From contig JAEWVR010000016.1 of the NCBI GenBank assembly GCA_023459055.1, positions 62,001-126,000 of the forward strand: a stretch of DNA of 64,000 nt, written 5' to 3'. Positions 7,811 through 15,878 of this stretch are shown piece by piece. Position 1 is the first letter of the stretch. Every line of letters starts with the position of its first letter. The position numbers were made by a program, and so were the translations under genes. The notes below the pieces were generated by a model that ran no database searches, was not told where the DNA came from, and saw only the letters and a list, made by a program, of their open reading frames with translations. Origin of the DNA: Fibrobacterota bacterium. Its GTDB lineage: Bacteria; Fibrobacterota; Chitinivibrionia; Chitinivibrionales; Chitinispirillaceae.

Positions 7811-8704
7811 ATGAAGAAGTATACAATATTAATAGTCGATGATGAAACGCGCGTAAGGAAAGTACTGGTTGATATACTTCAGCTTCAGGGGTATGATACC
7901 TGTGAAGCGTTTAATGGTGAGGACGCACTTGAAAAAATCGCAAAACGTATACCTGATCTGGTGATATCTGATATTAATATGCCGGGAATGGATGGATTTC
8001 AGCTTTTTAGTATCATTCACGAAAAATACCCCGACGTTCGTCATATATTGATGACCAGTTATGATGTTGATGGGTATATATCAATTATCAGGAAATATAA
8101 TATTGGAAATATTTTAACCAAGGGTGCCGGGTTAAATCTTGCTGAAGTCACCGGATATATACAATCAATTGTAAGTGGTGATATTTTTGGACTGGAACGG
8201 TACTTTCCCAATGAACCGCTGCAACAAAAATCACTTATTCGCTACTCTGATGCAAAGCATGTCTGTGATGAAATCACTGCCGATGTTCCTAAAAAACTAC
8301 AACCATATCTGGAAGTCGCAATTGATGAACTTGTATCAAATGCGTTTTTTCATGGAGTCCTGCAGGTGACCGGTATACCGCGTGAACTTTGGCGTGATGA
8401 TCAGCAAATTGATGTGGCATCGGCAATTAAAGTCTCCTGGGTGCAGGATTCTGAAAAAATCGGGGTTGCGATTGAGGACCCCAGAGGCAATCTAAAGAAA
8501 ACTGACGTGCTTAAATGGCTGGACACCTGCAGAGAAGAACAAACCGGTTCAGAGCATGGGCGGGGATTGATGCTGGTAAGGAAGTTGATAGATAGAATGA
8601 TCATTAACATTGATCCCGGTAAAAGAACCGAATGTATTGTTATTCAGTACTTAAATAAAAATCCCGATATTGCCAATAAACCTCTAATGGTACATGAATT
8701 GTAA
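7811..8704 (+). CDS. Receiver domain fused to RsbW-type histidine-kinase-like ATPase
   Basis: 297 residues from ATG 7811; an in-frame TTG six bases earlier is possible, but the receiver begins normally at MKKYTILIVDDE. Residues 1-120 are a complete REC domain: the acidic DD pair, phospho-acceptor Asp in VISDINMPGMDG, a T/S in LMTSYD and Lys in ILTKG. Residues about 170-290 are a HATPase_c_2 domain of the anti-sigma/RsbW type (N-box IDELVSNAFFHG, G-box GRGLMLVRKLIDRM). There is no dimerisation/phospho-acceptor histidine domain, so this is a response regulator whose output is likely an ATPase or protein kinase acting on a STAS-like partner, by analogy with RsbW/SpoIIAB. No STAS gene is adjacent; the nearest is at 34792. 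A short degenerate receiver follows. Confidence 0.8.
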   Translation: MKKYTILIVDDETRVRKVLVDILQLQGYDTCEAFNGEDALEKIAKRIPDLVISDINMPGMDGFQLFSIIHEKYPDVRHILMTSYDVDGYISIIRKYNIGNILTKGAGLNLAEVTGYIQSIVSGDIFGLERYFPNEPLQQKSLIRYSDAKHVCDEITADVPKKLQPYLEVAIDELVSNAFFHGVLQVTGIPRELWRDDQQIDVASAIKVSWVQDSEKIGVAIEDPRGNLKKTDVLKWLDTCREEQTGSEHGRGLMLVRKLIDRMIINIDPGKRTECIVIQYLNKNPDIANKPLMVHEL

Positions 8705-8847
8705 AAACTTCTGTTTCAAGTAAAAAATGCCGAATTTGGGTAGTGGTTTGCTATAATCAGGAAAAATCTACTGAGCAAATTTAAAAAATTAACTTGTTTA
8801 TTCGTATAAGTAAAAGTTGGCACACTTATTGAAGTATATGTTAGACT

Positions 8848-9213
8848 ATGGCAGCAATATTTCATGTATTGGTTATTGATGATGATTTAGAGCTGAGGGA
8901 AACTTTGCGGAAGTCTCTGGTACGCCTGGGTTGCGAAGTGTCCATTGCTGATACTGCAGAAAATGGTCTTAATAAACTCCAGACTGAGCAGTATGATGCA
9001 GTTTTTGCTGCTTTGTGTGTTAGAAGTGTTGGTGGGCGGTATATCGCCAGATGGGTGAAACAACAATCGTCTGATACAAAGTTTTTTATTGTTACCGGCT
9101 GGAAGGGTGACCTTGAGCCAAAGCTTCTTCAGATTGATGGAATCCACGATGTAATACACAAACCGATTAATTTTACTGAAATAAGAGATAAGGTTCTTGA
9201 ACATTTAGGATAA
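8848..9213 (+). CDS. Degenerate CheY-like receiver (phospho-Asp replaced by Ala)
   Basis: 121 residues, one receiver domain only. The acidic pocket (VIDDD, residues 9-13), the T in IVTGW and the K in HKPIN are kept. The expected phospho-acceptor Asp is Ala55 (sequence YDAVFAALCV), so aspartyl phosphorylation is not possible at the standard site. Such pseudo-receivers work as constitutive or ligand-bound protein interaction modules. It lies 143 bases after the receiver-ATPase gene on the same strand and may be its partner. No RBS is evident before ATG 8848, so the start is the weakest part of this call. Confidence 0.75.
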   Translation: MAAIFHVLVIDDDLELRETLRKSLVRLGCEVSIADTAENGLNKLQTEQYDAVFAALCVRSVGGRYIARWVKQQSSDTKFFIVTGWKGDLEPKLLQIDGIHDVIHKPINFTEIRDKVLEHLG

Positions 9214-9222
9214 ATTTTTCAG

Positions 9223-9282
9223 GGATCCGGGTATGGATGCGGTGAGTCTGAAGTCAGGAAATTGCCCGGATCCTATTTTTTT
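9223..9282 (+). terminator. Probable intrinsic terminator with a long loop
   Basis: GGATCCGGG (9223-9231) pairs perfectly with CCCGGATCC (9265-9273), then T-A-T7. The loop is 33 bases, longer than usual. It starts ten bases after the degenerate-receiver stop, and the T-run ends five bases before the start codon of the zinc-ribbon micro-protein. Confidence 0.65.
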
Positions 9283-9287
9283 AGGTT

Positions 9288-9431
9288 ATGTCAGATCAAA
9301 TTTGTATTGAATGCGGAATGCCCTTTGTTGGTCATGATGATCAGATGTTCTGCAGCGGATGCAGCTACAAGGTTGATAATGATCTTAAGATCCTCGAACT
9401 CGCTTCAAATGATATTGAAGACTACATGTAG
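9288..9431 (+). CDS. 47-residue zinc-ribbon micro-protein
   Basis: ATG 9288 to TAG 9431 encodes a protein with two CxxC knuckles, C6-I-E-C9 and C22-S-G-C25, twelve residues apart, followed by an acidic C-terminus ending EDYM. This spacing is typical of small zinc ribbons (for example RNA-polymerase- or DksA/TraR-associated ribbons), which bind Zn and mediate protein or nucleic-acid contacts. The RBS is poor (TAGGTT), and the gene begins directly after the T-run of a terminator hairpin, so expression would need read-through or an unseen promoter. Function unknown. Confidence 0.5.
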   Translation: MSDQICIECGMPFVGHDDQMFCSGCSYKVDNDLKILELASNDIEDYM

Positions 9432-9916
9432 AATACTTGAGTTATCGATACCAGCCTTCCTTATTCTCTGCCCCTGCAACAAGTTTTACTAATCAATACT
9501 GTCGAAGCAGGGTGTTTTATTATCTGAATTATCACAATGTATCAATTTTTAAGATTCAGGAATATGCCTGAATAACCGTTATTATGGTCCATTCAGATAC
9601 CGGCAGGCAAATTCTAAAGATTTTTAATCTAATTATGAACATAGCGAATATTTTAAGTCACTAAAAATTGCAGTGGATCTTTTAAAATGCAACTATCTTG
9701 ATGCCGGAGTATTTGTAAGTATTTTTAAATAGTATCAAATACTCGTAATGTTTAACCGTACTTTATGACTTACTCAGGTAAGGCGGGATATTGTAGAGTT
9801 GTTTGAAGTTAACAACGATTATAACATTATCAGGATAAATTAAAAAAAAGTTGCAAAATGGATTAAAATTCCCTATATTAATAAGTATGGGAACTTATAT
9901 TTGCAGGAGTTACACT
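9432..9916. other. Intergenic region, about 480 bases
   Basis: AT-rich and without a supportable gene. CCCTGC (within 9470-9480) can pair with GCAGGG near 9508 over a long loop. The promoter for the next small gene is at 9851. Confidence 0.5.
9851..9879 (+). promoter_or_regulatory. Sigma70-type promoter of the small secreted protein gene
   Basis: TTGCAA (9851-9856), 17 bases, TATATT (9874-9879). Transcription would start near 9886, about 30 bases before ATG 9917. Confidence 0.6.
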
Positions 9917-10126
9917 ATGAATTTTAGTAAGAAGCTGGTGCTGTGTGTAGCGTTTATGTGTGTTGCCTCATTTGCTCAGCAACCTCCTACTACAAAAAAT
10001 ACAACGCAGTCATCACCGGTTGTCGCTACAGTTGTAAAATCAGATAGTCAGAAAACATTAAAGAAGGTTATTGACCCTGATAAACCTCCAACAACCTGGA
10101 CAAAGATTAAAGATCTTTTCATGTAG
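9917..10126 (+). CDS. Small secreted or periplasmic protein, 69 residues
   Basis: ATG 9917 with RBS AGGAG (9905-9909) was preferred over upstream in-frame codons because it gives a clean signal peptide: MNFSKK, a hydrophobic core (LVLCVAFMCVASF) and a likely signal peptidase I site after SFA, near residue 19. The mature ~50 residues are rich in Thr, Ser, Pro and Lys, with no cysteine and no domain that I recognise. It has its own sigma70 promoter and terminator, so it is a stand-alone transcript. Function unknown. Confidence 0.65.
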   Translation: MNFSKKLVLCVAFMCVASFAQQPPTTKNTTQSSPVVATVVKSDSQKTLKKVIDPDKPPTTWTKIKDLFM

Positions 10127-10160
10127 CATTTTCTCAATATATTGAAGTATGTAGATTATG

Positions 10161-10193
10161 AAAGGCAGAACTCTCAGGATTTCTGCCTTTTTT
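10161..10193 (+). terminator. Intrinsic terminator of the small secreted protein gene
   Basis: AAAGGCAGAA (10161-10170) pairs perfectly with TTCTGCCTTT (10181-10190) and is followed by more Ts. It lies 35 bases after the stop. Confidence 0.85.
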
Positions 10194-10256
10194 ACTATCT
10201 ATATGCGTATTGTACCCATTTAACCTATAGGTTTAATATTTAATACAGGCGTAAGA

Positions 10257-10718
10257 ATGGTAATAATCCGACGTATTATATCTCATAGTGTATGTTGTGA
10301 AGCATTCAGTCTTGTTGAAAAAGTATTCAATCTATTTGTTGCATCAGATTATTCCTCTGAGGGAGTTGAAACATTTTTCAGGCTTGTTACTGCTGATTAT
10401 ATTGAGTCGCTGGCCTCCAGAAATGGTTTTGTTTATGGGGCTTTTTCCGGAGATCTTCTTGTTGGTGTACTTGCCGTTCGTGACAGAAACTACATATCAC
10501 TTTTTTTTATTGATAGTGATTTTCAGGGGATTGGAATTGGGCGAAAACTTTTTGAGGTAGCACGAAAAGAGATCGCCAGCAATGGAGAATTTGCAATTAA
10601 CGTTCATTCATCCCCATTTGCTGTACCGGTTTATGAGGCACTTGGTTTTGACAAAATTGACATTGAACAGTGTGAAGCAGGTATACGATATACACCGATG
10701 CAACTAAAACTGGTTTAA
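10257..10718 (+). CDS. GNAT-family N-acetyltransferase
   Basis: 153 residues. The acetyl-CoA-binding motif A is clear (FQGIGIGRKLFEVA, about residue 90-103), preceded by the central strand ISLFFIDSDF and followed by a motif-B-like segment ending VPVYEALGFDK. Members transfer an acetyl group to amines of small molecules, peptides or proteins. The substrate cannot be read from sequence. It converges on the CheY-like gene with only four bases between the stops. Confidence 0.85.
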   Translation: MVIIRRIISHSVCCEAFSLVEKVFNLFVASDYSSEGVETFFRLVTADYIESLASRNGFVYGAFSGDLLVGVLAVRDRNYISLFFIDSDFQGIGIGRKLFEVARKEIASNGEFAINVHSSPFAVPVYEALGFDKIDIEQCEAGIRYTPMQLKLV

Positions 10719-10722
10719 AATG

Positions 10723-11100
10723 TTATCGCCCGGTTCCGAGAATATTGTCCAGAGCTCTGAACAGTTCCTCTTTTTTAAATGGTTTACAGAGAATTGCATG
10801 TGCACCGAGAGATTTTGCGAGATCAAGAGAGTTTTCTTTATTTGCAGCCCCGGACATCGCTATAATTTTTATATCCGGCTTAATTTTCTTCAACTCAACA
10901 ATCAAATCGATACCATCATTACCTGGCATCACCATATCAGTTAGAACCAGATCAATAGCGGTATTGTTAAAAATAACAAGTGCACTGGCGGCATTTTCAG
11001 CTTCAAGTATTTTAATATTCTTATCCTCAAGAATTGTAATAATGCAATCACGAATAAACGGCAGATCATCAATCAGCAAAATCGTTGGAGTTTTTTTCAT
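10723..11100 (-). CDS. CheY-like single-domain response regulator
   Basis: 125 residues from ATG 11100, which has AGGA seven bases upstream; a TTG start at 11115 is less likely. The receiver is complete: DD pair in LLIDDLP, phospho-acceptor Asp in LVLTDMVMPGNDG, Ser in IAMSGAA and Lys in LCKPFKKEEL. There is no output domain, so it acts by protein-protein contact after phosphorylation. It is not in a chemotaxis operon. It could serve motility or an unlinked kinase. Confidence 0.85.
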   Translation of the reverse strand: MKKTPTILLIDDLPFIRDCIITILEDKNIKILEAENAASALVIFNNTAIDLVLTDMVMPGNDGIDLIVELKKIKPDIKIIAMSGAANKENSLDLAKSLGAHAILCKPFKKEELFRALDNILGTGR

Positions 11101-11413
11101 GGAGGTATCCTGCAATATTGTTAATTATTCTGGTTACAATCCCGATGCTACTTGCATTTTGAATACCACTGTTAGTGTGATTACAGGGCCTGATTCATTT
11201 CGGACGGTATTCAGAATCACGAGTATAACATTATTAATACTATAGTGCATTTATCTTATGTTACTTCTTACATTATATGTTAATTGAGTTTAAAAAAACA
11301 AGTATCAATTGTTTAGAAATGTTTTTGCGGACAAATTAAGTAATGAACGGTATACTACTGGAAAGTGCCTATCTGATGGAGTCAGTAGTGACATGTGGCA
11401 AAGGGGTTAAACG
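11101..11413. other. Intergenic region, about 310 bases
   Basis: It separates the divergent CheY-like and AbiEii-type genes. AT-rich. I see no clear promoter, repeat or reading frame. Confidence 0.45.
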
Positions 11414-12454
11414 GTGAGTGCAAAATATCTTGAAAAATCGCATATTGAAACGTGTCATTTCAGTGCATCAACACTGCTTGCTGAGCAGGCGATTATGTGT
11501 CTTGAGCTTGTTTCAGAACTGGTAAAATCCGGACTTGATTTTCAGTTCAAGGGCGGGAATTCTTTGCTGCTGATTCTGGATACACCTAAACGTTTTTCAA
11601 TTGATGTCGACATCGCAACGGATTGCAAACGTGATGAAATCGAAACGAGTCTTGATTTGTGTGTTGATAAATTCGGAGTGTTTAAATGCTGGAAACCCCG
11701 GCAGCATAAAACAAAACCATGGATTCCACTTGCAAGCTATTATCTGTATTACAAGTCCGGATTCACTGACGATGAGTCATCGGTGATGCTTGATGCTCAA
11801 TTACGCCGAAGTAATTACAAAACGTCGCGTAAAGCTGTTGTTTGCGGTGATATTTACAAAAGTGATGCAATGGTTGAGTTGCCGCTGCCATCCAGTATCA
11901 TTGGTGATAAGCTTCTTACCCTTGGCCCGTCAACACTTGGTATACCTATTGGTAAAGGAAAAGAAGCTCAGCGGTTAAAACATGTTTTTGATATTTCAAG
12001 ATTGCTGACAATGGAACCGAAATTACCGGATATTCGTGAAAGTTTCACTAATTGTTTACAGCAAGAGAATGATATTCAGGTTACGAAAAAGAATGCAGAT
12101 GCAGTTATTGATGATACATTAAAGTTCTGCGGATCAATTGTTTCATATCCACAAATTCCATCAGGTGATACCCTTCCTCCAATTGTGGGGGAAAATGCAA
12201 AAGGAATTATACCGTTTGCATCGCATCTTTTTGATTCCGGATACAACTGGAAAATGCTTCAGACTGATATGGCAAAAGTTGCATTATGTATGACTGCACT
12301 TAAAGACTCTGCAATCACCGATACCGTATTTACGGAAATGCTCAACATGAATGCAGAGAAAAAGCCATTACCTGGAACTATGCTGAGCGAAAATTCAACT
12401 GCACGGGAGTTATGGGAGCAGATTTATGCAGTATCAGGATCTTTGCCCTTCTGA
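11414..12454 (+). CDS. AbiEii/DUF1814-type nucleotidyltransferase
   Basis: 346 residues starting at GTG 11414 (RBS AAAGGGG). The N-terminal region has the nucleotidyltransferase signature of the AbiEii toxin family: FKGGNSLLL (usually FKGGTAL) then RFSIDVDIA with the D-x-D metal pair, near residues 41-70. A downstream segment SSIIGDKLLTLGPSTLGI matches the family's second conserved block. AbiEii enzymes are type IV toxin-antitoxin effectors that nucleotidylate targets such as tRNA; many relatives are solitary and uncharacterised. No AbiEi antitoxin-like gene (winged HTH) precedes it. It heads a short same-strand run with glycosyltransferase and methyltransferase genes. Confidence 0.75.
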   Translation: MSAKYLEKSHIETCHFSASTLLAEQAIMCLELVSELVKSGLDFQFKGGNSLLLILDTPKRFSIDVDIATDCKRDEIETSLDLCVDKFGVFKCWKPRQHKTKPWIPLASYYLYYKSGFTDDESSVMLDAQLRRSNYKTSRKAVVCGDIYKSDAMVELPLPSSIIGDKLLTLGPSTLGIPIGKGKEAQRLKHVFDISRLLTMEPKLPDIRESFTNCLQQENDIQVTKKNADAVIDDTLKFCGSIVSYPQIPSGDTLPPIVGENAKGIIPFASHLFDSGYNWKMLQTDMAKVALCMTALKDSAITDTVFTEMLNMNAEKKPLPGTMLSENSTARELWEQIYAVSGSLPF

Positions 12455-12614
12455 TAATAATTACAATACTATTGGCGGGGATGATTATAGTACGTCTATT
12501 AGTGTAGTACGGAAACATTGTCAGAGGCAACTTTTGACAGATGATGAACTTGCGCTGATCACATTTGATGAAATTATGCACTCATATACGCGTGATGAGA
12601 GAAATTATCAATAG
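12426..12614 (+). CDS. Possible 62-residue protein filling the gap after the AbiEii-type gene
   Basis: ATG 12426 overlaps the end of the preceding gene by 29 bases, and the frame stops six bases before the glycosyltransferase start, so it tiles the gap neatly. The product is polar with an acidic, helical-looking C-terminal half (LLTDDELALITFDEIMHSY). No recognised domain and no clear RBS. It may be a genuine small partner or a chance frame. Confidence 0.35.
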   Translation: MQYQDLCPSDNNYNTIGGDDYSTSISVVRKHCQRQLLTDDELALITFDEIMHSYTRDERNYQ

Positions 12615-12620
12615 GCAACT

Positions 12621-14117
12621 ATGAAACGTATACTTATTCTTCTTCCAAATAATCTTGGTGATGTGATCATGGCGATTCCTGTGTTATATGGACTCAAACG
12701 TGATGACCCACAGTGTCATATCTCATTTTTTGTTGAAGACGGATTTGAAGGTGGACTTGAAAATCTTCCGGTGTGTGATAGACTTTACCGGTTTCACCGT
12801 AAAAAATATCGGGAATATGCCACAGTTTCATCATGGCGTAAAGGTGTTGAAGAGTTGCTTGGTGCCTCAAATATCCTTCGTAACGAGAAATTTGATCTGG
12901 TAATTAATTACGCCCAGCATCCGTATCTGTCTGCTTTTTCATCACTAATTCAAGGTACGATATCACTTGGTGCCATAATGAGGAGGGACGGGTGCAGAGC
13001 TGTTGATGATCTGTGGAGTCAGTACCTGTATGCAATTCCTTTCGCGAGAAAATTCAACCGGCTTCATGCTACCGATGTATATAAACGCATTGCCGGAATT
13101 AAAGGAGCTGTAGTATCATCCATTATTGTGACTGACAGTGAGAAACAGGCTGCTGTTTCGTTCTTAAAAAGTCAATCAATCGACAGCTTTGAAAAACTGG
13201 TACTTTTTCAGCCTGGGGCAGCATTCAAATCCAAGAAATGGTTACCTGAATCTTTTATTGAACTTGGAAAAATGCTTATTGATGACGGGTACACAATATG
13301 TATTTCCGGAGCTCCGTCGGAGAGTGATATTGTTAAGCAGATCGATGAGGGACTTCAGTATGGATGTGTCGTTCTTGCTGGTAAATTGACATTCAGAGAG
13401 ACTATGAGTGTCCTTTCGTTAAGCCGTTTTCTTGTAACCGGTGATACAGCACTGATGCACGCGGCCGCATCGCTTTGTGTCAAGACTATTGCATTATTCA
13501 GTTCTACCAGTCCGGTTGAAACCGGACCGTATGGATTTGATCATTATATCGTTTGTGGAAGATGCGAACACCGGCCCTGTTTTAAGACCGAGTGTTCAAT
13601 GATGACTTGTATGAAACGGATCCCGCCGCACGCCATATACGAGCTGATCGTTCATGATCATTTCAAACCATCTGGTGATTATGATCTGTACCGGACATCA
13701 ATAAATAAAAACGGGGATTATGAACTTGTTTGTGATACTGGTGCTGGAATTGATTATTTTATCCCTGATGGTGCATCGATTACTCTGAACGCTCTTGATC
13801 CCGATGACGCATATTACAAGCCAGCTGTGATTTCTGGCCACTATCGGCAAGAGTGCATTCTGGTTGCATCATATCTTGATAGAATGATACGGGAAACTGA
13901 CATTTACGAACTGACCGGTAACACCAGTGCCTTGAGTAATTTTGAGATGATAAAACAGGAGTTGACAAAAGTAAATGAAATCGGAGAATGGTGGTCTGCG
14001 CTTCTGAATATCCGTCTTAACAGCATTTCACTTCTTGATTTCGGTCTTGCTATTAAGAAAAGTCGTGATGTCTGCATGATGACAAAGGCAGAGATACTTA
14101 ATGGTATTGCACAATGA
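12621..14117 (+). CDS. GT9 (ADP-heptose:LPS heptosyltransferase-like) glycosyltransferase with a C-terminal extension
   Basis: 498 residues. Residues 1-345 are a GT-B fold of family GT9: N-terminal RILILLPNNLGDVIMAIPVL, then the donor-site blocks FQPGAAFKSKKWLPESF, SGAPSESD, LAGKLTFRETMSVL and the TGDTALMHAAASL segment. The family adds heptose (or a related sugar) to lipid A-Kdo cores at the inner face of the inner membrane, which fits kdsB elsewhere in the window. About 150 residues beyond the GT9 domain have no motif that I recognise. A cysteine cluster (CGRCEHRPC, then CSMMTC) ends the core domain. The stop overlaps the next gene's start (ATGA). Confidence 0.85.
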   Translation: MKRILILLPNNLGDVIMAIPVLYGLKRDDPQCHISFFVEDGFEGGLENLPVCDRLYRFHRKKYREYATVSSWRKGVEELLGASNILRNEKFDLVINYAQHPYLSAFSSLIQGTISLGAIMRRDGCRAVDDLWSQYLYAIPFARKFNRLHATDVYKRIAGIKGAVVSSIIVTDSEKQAAVSFLKSQSIDSFEKLVLFQPGAAFKSKKWLPESFIELGKMLIDDGYTICISGAPSESDIVKQIDEGLQYGCVVLAGKLTFRETMSVLSLSRFLVTGDTALMHAAASLCVKTIALFSSTSPVETGPYGFDHYIVCGRCEHRPCFKTECSMMTCMKRIPPHAIYELIVHDHFKPSGDYDLYRTSINKNGDYELVCDTGAGIDYFIPDGASITLNALDPDDAYYKPAVISGHYRQECILVASYLDRMIRETDIYELTGNTSALSNFEMIKQELTKVNEIGEWWSALLNIRLNSISLLDFGLAIKKSRDVCMMTKAEILNGIAQ

Positions 14118-14746
14118 ATTGTAAAGTCTGCGGATCGGGAGATATCGCGTTATATGCCAGAAATAAAAAAAGGGAATTTCTCCGTTGTTCCCGATGTGAA
14201 CTTGTTTTTGTTCCTGAACAATTTCTTCTCACAACCGCACAGGAACGCACACGATATGAACTTCACGATAATTCCATTGAAAATAAAGGGTATGCAGATT
14301 TTCTTGAAAAAATAGTTACAGTAATTATGGAACGTTTTCCAGTGGAATACACGATACTTGACTTTGGATCGGGAGCAGGTGCGGTTCTCGGAACATTGCT
14401 TCATAAAAAGGGGTATTCCTGTGAGTCGTATGACCCTTTATTCAATATTCAATGTAACGATAGTACAAAGACCTATGATATTATCGTCATCTGTGAAGTT
14501 ATTGAGCATCTCAGGTTGCTTCAGGATGATCTTGCATTTATTAATAAACGTTTAAAACCGAATGGCACTGTCATAATCCGAACCCAATTATATCCTGATG
14601 CAGCAGAATTCTTAAAATGGTGGTATATACAGGACTTGACGCATATTAATTTTTTCTCACCCTTAACCATTGATTTTGTGGCATCACAGCTGAACCGAAC
14701 AGTTTCTTTAACAGCAGAAAGAGATATTTTCCTGCTGAGTGTATAA
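14114..14746 (+). CDS. Class I SAM-dependent methyltransferase with N-terminal zinc finger
   Basis: 210 residues. It opens with a four-cysteine zinc finger, CKVCGSGD and CSRC near residue 26, as in Methyltransf_11/13-type sugar methyltransferases. SAM motif I is ILDFGSGAGAV (about residue 82), and the post-motif DIIVICEVIEHL is typical. Overlap of its ATG with the GT9 stop (ATGA) implies translational coupling. A shared role in modifying an LPS or capsule sugar is the natural inference. The end (DIFLLSV) looks complete. Confidence 0.85.
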   Translation: MNCKVCGSGDIALYARNKKREFLRCSRCELVFVPEQFLLTTAQERTRYELHDNSIENKGYADFLEKIVTVIMERFPVEYTILDFGSGAGAVLGTLLHKKGYSCESYDPLFNIQCNDSTKTYDIIVICEVIEHLRLLQDDLAFINKRLKPNGTVIIRTQLYPDAAEFLKWWYIQDLTHINFFSPLTIDFVASQLNRTVSLTAERDIFLLSV

Positions 14747-15099
14747 TGGCAATGTGTACTTGTCCTTGTATGGCTGTAATAGTTGTCAATCAATACCCAC
14801 TAAAATTATGATGACTGTAACCTGCAGATAAATATAATCCACCTGACAGTTATAGTTTTCTTACACGAAGCCGGTTTCTTTTATTGTAAATAGTCTCCTT
14901 CATGACCATACAACCATTGAGATCAATAAGCATCGCTGCAGTAGCGGGAGTGAAGGATCTGCTGCGAATGCTGATGTTTCAGGATCACTTTTTATCACTT
15001 GAATTAATTCCGCAACTATTTGATAATAGTAGTACAATCGGCTGAGGTGGGCCTTGGAGTGCGTATGGAACGAATTTAACAAAAGGTGCAGGGTAGCAG
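14747..15099. other. Intergenic region before motA, about 350 bases
   Basis: I looked for a sigma28 promoter for motAB and found none. A 47-codon frame (14902-15045) has no RBS and no recognisable features and is not called. Confidence 0.5.
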
Positions 15100-15876
15100 A
15101 TGGATATTACTACCATAGGTGGATTAGCGTTAGCTTTTACAGCATTGATACTTGGAATTTTAACTGAGGGTGGGCAGCTTGGTGCATATGTGGGTATGTC
15201 CGCTGCAATTATCATTTTTGGTGGAACAATTGGTGCTACGGTCGCCAGTTTTCCATTGTCTGTGGTGAAGAATGTACCACGGCTTTTTATTATCGCATTT
15301 ACAAATCAGACGTATGAGATTCCTACTGTGATAAAACAGCTTGTGCAGTTTTCGGAGCGTGCCCGGCGTGAAGGAATCCTGTGTCTCGAATCAGAACTTA
15401 TCAATGTCAAGGACGAGTTTTTACGTTATGGATTACAGCTTGTCATTGATGGTACCGATCCTGAACTGGTTCGCGATACGCTTCAGACAAAAATTGCATT
15501 TACAGCAGAACGACATCATCAGGGAGCGGCAATATTTGAAGCTGCGGGTGGATATGCACCGACAATCGGCATTATTGGAACAGTTCTAGGACTTATAAAT
15601 GTTTTATCAAATCTCGCTGATCCAACCAGTCTGGGTCACTCTATTGCTCTTGCGTTTATTGCAACACTCTATGGTGTCGGATCAGCAAACGTTATCTGGC
15701 TTCCTATTGGTGTAAAGTTGAAACAGAAACACAAGAGCGAACAGATAATAAAAGAGATCATGCTTGAAGGTGTGTTGTGTTTACAATCAGGAGATAACCC
15801 CAGAATCGTTGAACAGAAACTAAAAGCATTCCTCTCCAAGAGTTATGCAAGCACCATTAATACAGGTGTTAAATAA
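15100..15876 (+). CDS. motA: Flagellar motor stator protein MotA
   Basis: 258 residues. The MotA/ExbB fold is clear: N-terminal span GGLALAFTALILGILT, a second span (SAAIIIFGGTIGATVASFP), a large cytoplasmic loop with charged residues and the C-terminal pair of spans including APTIGIIGTVLGLINVL, which carries the conserved proline next to the proton path, and ALAFIATLYGVGSANVIWLP. It forms a pentamer around MotB and converts ion flow into flagellar torque. motB starts two bases after its stop. Ion specificity (H+ or Na+) cannot be decided here. Confidence 0.95.
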   Translation: MDITTIGGLALAFTALILGILTEGGQLGAYVGMSAAIIIFGGTIGATVASFPLSVVKNVPRLFIIAFTNQTYEIPTVIKQLVQFSERARREGILCLESELINVKDEFLRYGLQLVIDGTDPELVRDTLQTKIAFTAERHHQGAAIFEAAGGYAPTIGIIGTVLGLINVLSNLADPTSLGHSIALAFIATLYGVGSANVIWLPIGVKLKQKHKSEQIIKEIMLEGVLCLQSGDNPRIVEQKLKAFLSKSYASTINTGVK

Positions 15877-15878
15877 CT

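Noticed and set aside
8818..8833. Sigma54-like TGGCAC-N5-TTGAA before the degenerate receiver
   Set aside because: The near-invariant GC of the -12 box is GA, and the start would fall only about four bases before the ATG.
14902..15045. 47-codon frame before motA
   Set aside because: No ribosome site and no recognisable protein features; probably chance.
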